From the NCBI GenBank assembly GCA_019416775.1, contig DXWR01000230.1, forward strand, positions 1-5,278: a stretch of DNA of 5,278 bases. The letters are read 5' to 3'. Origin of the DNA: Oscillospiraceae bacterium. Lineage in GTDB: Bacteria; Bacillota; Clostridia; Oscillospirales; Ruminococcaceae. Positions 1-5,278 of the stretch are shown here, piece after piece. Position 1 is the first letter of the stretch. Each line of letters begins with the position of its first letter. The notes under the pieces were generated by a model, which worked only from the letters and a program-made list of their open reading frames with translations, was not told where the DNA came from and did no database searches. Made by a program: the position numbers and the translations under genes.

Positions 1-12
1 CTTTGAAATTTT

Positions 13-21
13 TGGTATACT
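13..21 (+). promoter_or_regulatory. Extended -10 promoter element upstream of the beta-CASP gene
   Basis: The sequence TGGTATACT matches an extended -10 element: TG, one base, then TATACT, one mismatch from TATAAT. Transcription would start near position 28 and leave a leader of about 30 bases before the ATG at 60. A -35 box at normal spacing would lie just left of the window and cannot be judged. The TTGAAA at 3-8 is only 7 bases from the -10 hexamer, too close to serve as its -35. This is a call by eye. Confidence 0.5.
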
Positions 22-30
22 GAATAAAGG

Positions 31-42
31 AAGATCAATCTT
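31..42. repeat. Short inverted repeat in the leader of the beta-CASP gene
   Basis: AAGAT and ATCTT are perfect inverted copies separated by CA, just downstream of the predicted transcription start. The position would suit a small operator. However, 5-base arms in AT-rich leader DNA arise easily by chance, and a 2-base loop is too tight for a stable RNA hairpin. No regulator is visible nearby. Confidence 0.2.
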
Positions 43-46
43 GAAA

Positions 47-53
47 GTGAGGT
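47..53 (+). promoter_or_regulatory. Ribosome binding site of the beta-CASP gene
   Basis: GTGAGGT contains the GAGG core of a Shine-Dalgarno sequence and ends 6 bases before the ATG at 60 (7 bases from the GAGG core). It supports that ATG as the start codon. Confidence 0.7.
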
Positions 54-59
54 CATACC

Positions 60-1658
60 ATGAAGCTGCGATTTTTAGGGGCAGACCGGGAAGTCACCGG
101 GAGCTGCCATTGCCTGGAAGCTTGCGGCAAGCGTATTTTAATCGACTGCGGCCTGCAGCAAGGCCAGGACGAAAAAGATAACAACCGCCTGCCCATCTCC
201 CCCGACCAAGTAGACTTAGTTTTGATCACCCATGCACACATCGACCACTCCGGACGGCTTCCTTTGCTAGTGAAGGAAGGGTACAATAAACAGATTGTTG
301 CCACTGGCAAAACCTGTCAGCTTCTGGGAATTATGCTTCGGGACAGCGCTCACATCCAACAAGCGGAAGCACAGTGGCGCCAACGCAAAGGCAAACGTGC
401 CGGCCGGGATGTGGTCCCTCCCCTATACACGATGGAAGACGCCGAAGCTGCTATTGCTCTGCTCAGTCCGGTGGAATACCATCAAACGATTCCCCTTTTT
501 GAAGGAATCACTGCCCGATTTGTGGATGCCGGACATTTGTTGGGCAGTGCCAGCATTGAACTGACCGTCACCGAAGGAGACACCACCCAGGTGATCGTCT
601 TTTCCGGGGACATCGGCAACCTGGATCAGCCCATTATCCGGGATCCGGAATATCTAACCAAAGCGGACTATGTGGTGATGGAATCCACCTACGGAGACCG
701 CAATCACGATGTAGTGGAGCCTTTAAAGCCCCAATTGGCCCGCATTATCGACACTACCCTGGCCCGAGGCGGCAATGTGATCATTCCTTCCTTTGCCGTG
801 GGGCGCACCCAGGAGCTGCTGTACTTTATCAGAGAAATCAAGGAGCAGTACCTGACTCCCAAAGCAGGCAACTTTGATGTTTATGTGGACAGTCCCTTGG
901 CGGCAGCAGCTACCAGTATTTACGACGGAGACCTCACCGGCTATGCCGATGAAGACACCTTGGAGGTGCTGCGAGCAGGGTTCCGCCCCCTTTACTTCCC
1001 CGGGCTGCACATCTGCCAAAGTGCGGAAGAGTCCATGGCGTTAAATGCCGACTCCAAACCGAAAGTCATCATCTCTTCCAGCGGTATGTGCGAAGCGGGC
1101 CGGATCCGTCACCACCTAAAGCACAATCTCTGGCGGGGAGAATGCTCGGTGGTGTTTGTGGGCTATCAGGCCGCCGGCACCTTAGGACGAATCATTCTGG
1201 AAGGAGCCAAAGAGGTCAAGCTGTTTGGCGAGCCCATTTCGGTGAAGGCCCAAATTCACAATCTGGTAGGCATGAGCGGACACGCAGATCATGCCGGGCT
1301 GCTCAAATGGATTCATTCCTTCCAAGATAGTATGCCCCGGCGGGTGTTTGTAGTCCATGGCGAGAACGAAACCTGCCAAACCTTCCAGCACTATCTGCAA
1401 TCGGAAGGTTTTCCAGCCATCGCCCCCTATTTCCAGTCCAGCTATGACTTGTTGGAAAACACCTGTCTGGAACCCGGCGTTCCGCCGGAAAAGATACCCT
1501 CCGGGCAGACTCGGATCAAAGGAACCCCTGCCTATCAGGAACTGGTGCTCACCGCGCAAGACCTTACCAAATTTGTGGAAAGTTGTCAAGGACGCCCCAA
1601 CAAGACCCTTGCCAAAATTTCTGCCCAGATCAAACAGCTTATGGAAGATTGGAAATAA
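60..1658 (+). CDS. Beta-CASP metallo-beta-lactamase-fold hydrolase, probable RNA-processing nuclease
   Basis: This 532-residue protein has the domain order of bacterial CPSF73-like enzymes: an MBL core split by a beta-CASP insert (about 205-385), then an RMMBL segment (about 385-440). The zinc site is complete: Asp29 in LIDCG, HxHxDH at His58, His60, Asp62 and His63, His159 in DAGH, Asp184 in FSGDIG, and His408 in SGHAD. Glu208 in ESTYGD fits beta-CASP motif A. SPLA (278-281) and SSGMCEAGR (340-348) are further family signatures. Characterised relatives are zinc-dependent endo- or 5'-exoribonucleases, so cytoplasmic RNA cleavage is the likely role; the substrate is unknown. No signal peptide or KH domain is visible. 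About 70 C-terminal residues after the MBL fold have no recognised domain. The gene stands alone, with its own promoter element, ribosome binding site and terminator, and ends in tandem in-frame stops (TAA TAG). It is not RNase J, whose C-terminal domain is absent. Confidence 0.93.
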   Translation: MKLRFLGADREVTGSCHCLEACGKRILIDCGLQQGQDEKDNNRLPISPDQVDLVLITHAHIDHSGRLPLLVKEGYNKQIVATGKTCQLLGIMLRDSAHIQQAEAQWRQRKGKRAGRDVVPPLYTMEDAEAAIALLSPVEYHQTIPLFEGITARFVDAGHLLGSASIELTVTEGDTTQVIVFSGDIGNLDQPIIRDPEYLTKADYVVMESTYGDRNHDVVEPLKPQLARIIDTTLARGGNVIIPSFAVGRTQELLYFIREIKEQYLTPKAGNFDVYVDSPLAAAATSIYDGDLTGYADEDTLEVLRAGFRPLYFPGLHICQSAEESMALNADSKPKVIISSSGMCEAGRIRHHLKHNLWRGECSVVFVGYQAAGTLGRIILEGAKEVKLFGEPISVKAQIHNLVGMSGHADHAGLLKWIHSFQDSMPRRVFVVHGENETCQTFQHYLQSEGFPAIAPYFQSSYDLLENTCLEPGVPPEKIPSGQTRIKGTPAYQELVLTAQDLTKFVESCQGRPNKTLAKISAQIKQLMEDWK

Positions 1659-1667
1659 TAGAGAGAA

Positions 1668-1710
1668 CCGCCTGTGGGAGATGCACAAGTCCTACAGGCG
1701 GCCTTCTTTT
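1668..1710 (+). terminator. Intrinsic terminator between the convergent units
   Basis: Positions 1668-1679 and 1690-1701 form a 12-base-pair GC-rich stem around a 10-base loop, followed by CCTTCTTTT. It begins 9 bases after the stop of the beta-CASP gene. Eleven pairs are Watson-Crick. The twelfth (1676 with 1693) is G-U in plus-strand RNA but a C-A mismatch in minus-strand RNA, so the hairpin is best suited to the plus-strand gene. In the minus direction the stem is followed by TTCTCTCTATTA, which is pyrimidine-rich, so weaker termination of the lipoprotein transcript is also plausible. Confidence 0.8.
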
Positions 1711-1729
1711 GACTTTACATTCTGTGTGT

Positions 1730-2197
1730 TTATACAGCGGAAACCGTTTCTCCCGAAGATGCTGCTTCAGAGGTTTCTACCTGATCCTGATACAAATAAG
1801 CGGTGGCATTCCCCTCCCTATCGATGGAGAGGTATTCACTGTCAAACAGCATAAGATCAGTGACTTCCAGGGTGCTGCCATCCTCAAAGGTCAACCGCAA
1901 GGCAAAGGGCTGGTCCTGATATTCTTCCAGCTTGTCAAAGCGGATCCAATTGCCAGACAGCCAGGTTCCTTCTTCCAGGGTGATGGCGGTGTATTCCTCT
2001 TGCTCCATGGTGCGATACTCCAAACCGGTAACGGTGTTTCCGGTGTTGTTTTGCAGCTGCACCATTCCTTCTACCGGCTGGGGCAGCTCCACCGTTTCCG
2101 GTGCGGATTGCTGGGAGCAACCGCAAAGCAGAGCCAGCATCCCACAGACCAACAGGCAAAGCAGTACAATGCTCAGATTCTTTTTGGTATCCCTCAT
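1730..2197 (-). CDS. Small secreted lipoprotein of unknown function
   Basis: This 155-residue protein starts with a classic lipoprotein signal peptide: a basic n-region (Arg2, Lys5, Lys6), a hydrophobic core at about 8-24, and the lipobox LCGC with Cys27 as the lipidated residue. Cys at the -2 position of the lipobox is less usual than Ala or Ser. The mature part is acidic and beta-rich in appearance, with alternating segments at about 45-60 (VQLQNNTGNTVTGLEY), 96-114 and 117-136. This NNTG, then polar/hydrophobic strand, then DG pattern recalls small extracellular beta-sandwich domains common in Clostridia, but I cannot name a family. The tail from about 141 is a Ser/Glu/Ala-rich linker. The ATG overlaps the stop of the upstream dehydrogenase gene by four bases (ATGA), and a ribosome binding site lies inside that gene, so the two are probably co-translated. 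The protein should sit on the outer face of the membrane, unlike the cytoplasmic dehydrogenase. Confidence 0.85.
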   Translation of the reverse strand: MRDTKKNLSIVLLCLLVCGMLALLCGCSQQSAPETVELPQPVEGMVQLQNNTGNTVTGLEYRTMEQEEYTAITLEEGTWLSGNWIRFDKLEEYQDQPFALRLTFEDGSTLEVTDLMLFDSEYLSIDREGNATAYLYQDQVETSEAASSGETVSAV

Positions 2198-3294
2198 CCG
2201 AACAACTCCTCGATCAGCTCCATGGCATGATCTACATCAAATTCTCCGGGGGAGGTAGCAAACAGTCCCGGAGCAGCGAACCGCTGGCGAAGAGTCTGCT
2301 TTTCTTCCTCACTTAGATGAATGTCCAGCTTGGGTGTGACGTTTTCAATGAGGCTCTTCAACCGGCTGGGAGCAAAGTCCAGATCGTAGCAGAAATTATT
2401 GGCCCGCTTGGTGAGATAGTCGCAGCTTCTCTGAATAAAGCTGGGCAAAAACACAGCGCAGGCCACCCCGTGGGGTACGCCGTGGTTTTCACTGAGGAAA
2501 TAACCCATGGCATGGCAATAACAGGTGCCGGTTTTGGCGATGCACAATCCTCCGTAGATGGAGGCAGCGTAAAGCTTCTGCCGCTGGGAGTCGGTAAACT
2601 GACCGTCGGCGGGAAGGTCGGTAAAGACCCCCACCACTTCCCGGGCACCGGCAATGGCAAACTTCCGGGTAATGCTGTTGCTTTTGGCGGAAAAATAGCT
2701 TTCTACACAGTGGCACAGGGCATCCAGCGCAGTGGACATACTGCCTTCATATCCCATGGTGCAGGTATAGCTGTAATCGCAGAGGGAAAATTCCGGCCAC
2801 AGCCCCTTTACCGACTTTTTATAGCCGGAAAAGTCCTGGGTCAAGATGGCATAAGGGGTTACTTCGCTGCCGGTGCCGGCACTGGTGCCGATGCAGACAA
2901 AGGGCAGATGGGATTTGCTGTAGCTATTTTGGTACAGCTCTTCCAAAGTGATGTCGTTGCAGGCAAACACTGCCGATGCCTTAACGGCATCCATGGGAGA
3001 ACCGCCGCCGACGCCAACCAAAAAGTCAGCGCCCATGGCCTTGGCCCGTTCCCCGGCCCTTTTGCAGGTGGATTCCATGGGGTTGGGTTCCACTTCATCG
3101 AAGATTTCGTAGGTGATCCCCACTCCATCCAGGGTTTGAGTCAGATCGTCCAGTGCGCCGCAGGCTTTGGCCCCGTGCTTCCCGGTCACAATCAGGCAGC
3201 GCTTGCCCAAGGCAGCAAACCGCTCACCGTTTTGTTTCACCACACCTTTGCCGTAAATAATTTCAACCGGCATATAGTAATTCAAATCCAACAT
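2194..3294 (-). CDS. Iron-containing (group III) alcohol dehydrogenase
   Basis: At 366 residues this is slightly shorter than the 380-390 typical of the family. These cytoplasmic enzymes interconvert alcohols and aldehydes or ketones using NAD(P)H and one divalent metal, usually Fe2+ or Zn2+. The nucleotide-binding loop is GGGSPMDAVK (96-105), and SAGTGSEVT (138-146) is the second cofactor motif. Metal ligands by alignment to FucO are Asp191, His195, His261 and His275, all present with the family spacing (4 and 14 residues). The residue four after His261 is Tyr265, where FucO and butanol dehydrogenases carry His. This position is variable in the wider family, so activity is still expected. 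Eleven cysteines are present, suggesting an anaerobic cytoplasm. The start is supported by AGGAGG 8 bases upstream. The gene follows secA by 42 bases and overlaps the lipoprotein gene by four. The substrate (butanol, propanediol, glycerol or another) cannot be assigned. Confidence 0.93.
   Translation of the reverse strand: MLDLNYYMPVEIIYGKGVVKQNGERFAALGKRCLIVTGKHGAKACGALDDLTQTLDGVGITYEIFDEVEPNPMESTCKRAGERAKAMGADFLVGVGGGSPMDAVKASAVFACNDITLEELYQNSYSKSHLPFVCIGTSAGTGSEVTPYAILTQDFSGYKKSVKGLWPEFSLCDYSYTCTMGYEGSMSTALDALCHCVESYFSAKSNSITRKFAIAGAREVVGVFTDLPADGQFTDSQRQKLYAASIYGGLCIAKTGTCYCHAMGYFLSENHGVPHGVACAVFLPSFIQRSCDYLTKRANNFCYDLDFAPSRLKSLIENVTPKLDIHLSEEEKQTLRQRFAAPGLFATSPGEFDVDHAMELIEELFG
2206..2211 (-). 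promoter_or_regulatory. Ribosome binding site of the lipoprotein gene, inside the dehydrogenase gene
   Basis: The minus strand reads GAGGAG, 8 bases before the ATG at 2197. It lies within the codons for the last residues of the dehydrogenase (IEELFG), so ribosomes finishing that gene pass directly over it. It fixes the start of the lipoprotein. Confidence 0.75.
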
Positions 3295-3302
3295 GGTTTT
3301 TC

Positions 3303-3308
3303 CCTCCT
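3303..3308 (-). promoter_or_regulatory. Ribosome binding site of the alcohol dehydrogenase gene
   Basis: The minus strand carries a perfect AGGAGG, 8 bases before the ATG at 3294. This favours that start over the internal Met8. The 42-base gap from the secA stop to this ATG shows no hairpin terminator and no clear promoter, so read-through from secA is plausible. Confidence 0.8.
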
Positions 3309-3336
3309 GTTGCTGATACGTCCGTTCCTTCCCGAA

Positions 3337-5278
3337 TCAGTTGCGGGGTTGGGTCACTTCTTCGTGAGCGCCGCAGCACTTTTTGTACTTCTTGCCGCTG
3401 CCACAGGGGCAGGGATCGTTGCGCCCTACCTTCTGTACCCGGACGGGAGCTTTGCGGACCACCTTTTTGCCGCCTTCTCCGCCGTGGGTTGCCATGGTAG
3501 GTTTGGCCACCTGTTCCCGCTTTACTTCCTGTTCGGTGCGGATGCGGATGGTCATCAGGATCCGCACGGTATCTTCCCGAATCTGCTCCACCATGGCGTC
3601 GAACATATCGAAGCCTTCGATTTTGTATTCGGTAACCGGATCCTTTTGGCCGTAGCCCCGCAGATAGATGCCCTGCTTGAGTTCGCTCATGTTGTCGATG
3701 TGGTCCATCCAATAGCGGTCCACGGTCTTGAGCAGGACTACTCGTTCCAGTTCCCGCATCCGTTCCGGGGTGATGAGCTTCTCTTTCATCTCGTACATCT
3801 TGATGGCCCGCTTTTCCAAAAAGTCCACCAGATCTTTGGGCTCCAATTCACCCAGCTCATCGTTGGTGTAGCGGAAATCCTCTTCGGTGGTGAGGAAGTT
3901 CAAGAAGTAATTGCGCAGCCCATCCATATTCCAGTCGTCGTGAATGGCGTGGGTGGGGCAGTAATTCTCCACCGTCTTTTCCAAACTCTGATGGAGCATT
4001 TCCATAATGGTATCCCGTAGGTCTTCCCCATCCAGCACTTTGTCCCGCTGAGAATAGATGATTTCCCGCTGACGGTTCATCACATCGTCAAACTGCAGCA
4101 CATTTTTCCGGATGTTGAAGTTCTGAGCTTCTACCTTCTTCTGGGCGCTTTCGATGGTGTTGGTGAGCATTTTGTTTTCGATGGGCATATCGTCGTCAAT
4201 CTTAAACATGTCCATCATCCGCTGTACCCGCTCGCCGCCAAACAGCCGCAGAATGTCGTCCTCCAAGGACAGGAAGAACCGGCTGGCGCCGGGGTCGCCC
4301 TGACGTCCGGCACGTCCGCGGAGCTGGTTATCAATCCGGCGGGATTCATGGCGCTCCGTGCCTACAATAAAGAGACCGCCAGCCTGACGGACCAATTCCG
4401 CTTCCCCTTCGATTTCCTTCTTAAAGGAATCTTTGGCTTTCTGGTATTCTTCCCGAATGGCTAAGATGTCCTCGTTGTCGGTTTCACCAAAACCGTCTGC
4501 TTCCGCAATAAGCTCGTCTTCGTAGCCCTTTTTGCGCAGAGCGTCCTTTGCCAGATACTCGGCGTTGCCCCCCAGCATAATATCGGTACCACGACCAGCC
4601 ATGTTAGTGGCGATGGTCACAGCACCCAGCTTGCCGGCCTGGGCAATGATTTTCGCTTCCTTTTCGTGGTACTTGGCGTTCAACACCTGGTGCTTAATGC
4701 CTTTCTGCTTCAGCATCCGGCTGAGCAGTTCACTCTTTTCGATGTTGATGGTACCCACCAGCACCGGCTGTCCCTTTTCATGGCATTCCTGGATCTGCTC
4801 GATGACGGCGTTAAACTTGGCCTTTTCGGTTTTGTACACCACATCGGTATAATCTTCCCGGATCACCGGCTTGTTGGTGGGAATCTCCACCACGTCCAGG
4901 TTATAGATCTCCTGGAATTCCCCTTCTTCAGTCATGGCCGTACCGGTCATGCCGGAAAGCTTCTGGTACAAGCGGAAGAAGTTCTGGAAAGTGATGGTGG
5001 CCAAAGTCTTGCTTTCCCGGGCCACGGTCACCCCTTCTTTGGCTTCAATGGCTTGGTGCAAACCTTCATTATACCGACGGCCAATCATCAGCCGTCCGGT
5101 AAACTCGTCCACGATAATGACTTCGCCGTCTTTGACCACATAGTCCACATCCCGCTTCATCACGCCCCGGGCTTTGATGGCCTGGTTGATGTGGTGGGCC
5201 AGGGTGATGTTTTCTGCATCCGCCAGGTTGTCGATGTGGAAAAAGGCTTCTGCCTTTTTGGTGCCGCTGTCAGTGAGG
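3337..5278 (-). CDS. secA: Preprotein translocase ATPase SecA (N-terminal part outside the window)
   Basis: SecA is the ATP-driven motor that pushes unfolded preproteins through SecYEG. The reading frame is open to the right edge, giving 646 C-terminal residues; by comparison with B. subtilis SecA about 260-270 residues are missing, including Walker A. Visible residue 1 is the Leu of [13 protein letters not shown]. The GTG and ATG near 5163 are internal codons, not the start. Domains, by visible position: the end of the preprotein cross-linking domain with [18 protein letters not shown] (45-62), then NBD2 with GMTGTA (109-114), NMAGRGTDI (225-233) and [18 protein letters not shown] (311-328). 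The scaffold helix and helical wing follow, with [11 protein letters not shown] (396-406) and the [10 protein letters not shown] segment (519-528). A flexible basic linker ends in a zinc motif, [13 protein letters not shown] (623-635, CxCx8CC), that in relatives binds SecB or ribosomes. Between NMAGRGTDI and [10 protein letters not shown] is an insertion about 45 residues longer than in B. subtilis, as in many Clostridia. No frameshift is seen. Confidence 0.98.
   Translation of the reverse strand, partial: LTDSGTKKAEAFFHIDNLADAENITLAHHINQAIKARGVMKRDVDYVVKDGEVIIVDEFTGRLMIGRRYNEGLHQAIEAKEGVTVARESKTLATITFQNFFRLYQKLSGMTGTAMTEEGEFQEIYNLDVVEIPTNKPVIREDYTDVVYKTEKAKFNAVIEQIQECHEKGQPVLVGTINIEKSELLSRMLKQKGIKHQVLNAKYHEKEAKIIAQAGKLGAVTIATNMAGRGTDIMLGGNAEYLAKDALRKKGYEDELIAEADGFGETDNEDILAIREEYQKAKDSFKKEIEGEAELVRQAGGLFIVGTERHESRRIDNQLRGRAGRQGDPGASRFFLSLEDDILRLFGGERVQRMMDMFKIDDDMPIENKMLTNTIESAQKKVEAQNFNIRKNVLQFDDVMNRQREIIYSQRDKVLDGEDLRDTIMEMLHQSLEKTVENYCPTHAIHDDWNMDGLRNYFLNFLTTEEDFRYTNDELGELEPKDLVDFLEKRAIKMYEMKEKLITPERMRELERVVLLKTVDRYWMDHIDNMSELKQGIYLRGYGQKDPVTEYKIEGFDMFDAMVEQIREDTVRILMTIRIRTEQEVKREQVAKPTMATHGGEGGKKVVRKAPVRVQKVGRNDPCPCGSGKKYKKCCGAHEEVTQPRN

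Noticed and set aside
3..8. TTGAAA as a -35 box for the beta-CASP gene
   Set aside because: It is only 7 bases from the -10 hexamer, well short of the 16-18 required.
1182..1688. A 168-codon minus-strand open frame inside the beta-CASP gene
   Set aside because: It is antisense to well-conserved MBL coding sequence, crosses the terminator hairpin, and encodes nothing recognisable.
1583..2230. A 215-codon plus-strand open frame over the gene junction and lipoprotein gene
   Set aside because: It overlaps the 3' end of the beta-CASP gene, the terminator and the whole lipoprotein gene antisense. The minus-strand reading has a signal peptide, lipobox and ribosome binding site, so it is the real one.
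3295..3336. A possible terminator or promoter between secA and the dehydrogenase gene
   Set aside because: The 42 bases contain the dehydrogenase ribosome binding site but no stable inverted repeat, T-run or convincing promoter hexamers.
2317..4020. A 567-codon plus-strand open frame antisense to the dehydrogenase and secA genes
   Set aside because: It spans two clearly real minus-strand genes. Its translation is rich in Gly, Ala, His and Phe with no recognisable domain, and no good ribosome binding site precedes it. It is a by-product of codon bias on the opposite strand.
5158..5163. GTG/ATG codons as a possible start of secA
   Set aside because: The frame continues to the right edge with 38 further codons that match SecA ([18 protein letters not shown]), so these codons are internal and the gene is cut by the window edge.

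Overview
This 5.3-kb window looks like ordinary chromosomal DNA from a Gram-positive Firmicute, most likely a Clostridia-class organism such as an Oscillospiraceae-like gut anaerobe. Three things point there: a long-form SecA with a clostridial-type insertion in its second nucleotide-binding domain, strong AGGAGG-like ribosome binding sites, and a short Cys-containing lipoprotein signal peptide. The genus is inference. I see no mobile element, CRISPR array, tRNA, rRNA or phage gene.

Layout. The left 1.66 kb holds one plus-strand gene for a beta-CASP metallo-beta-lactamase-fold protein, a probable RNA-processing nuclease. It has its own extended -10 promoter element, a ribosome binding site and a hairpin terminator. 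The remaining 3.5 kb is a minus-strand run read right to left: secA (start beyond the right edge), then an iron-containing alcohol dehydrogenase, then a small lipoprotein of unknown function. The secA-to-dehydrogenase gap is 42 bases with no hairpin. The dehydrogenase and lipoprotein genes overlap by four bases (ATGA). The three genes could therefore share one transcript, and the last two are probably translationally coupled. The two convergent units meet over a 71-base gap whose hairpin is a good terminator for the plus-strand gene and a weaker one for the minus-strand run.

Function. SecA is the ATPase motor of the Sec translocon. The lipoprotein would itself be a Sec substrate, but that is true of any lipoprotein and does not imply a dedicated system. 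The dehydrogenase substrate cannot be read from the sequence. The beta-CASP protein is a separate unit, probably in RNA metabolism.

I did not find a convincing new biological system. The points most worth checking are the coupled dehydrogenase-lipoprotein pair, the non-canonical residue after the third metal ligand of the dehydrogenase, and the uncharacterised lipoprotein domain.
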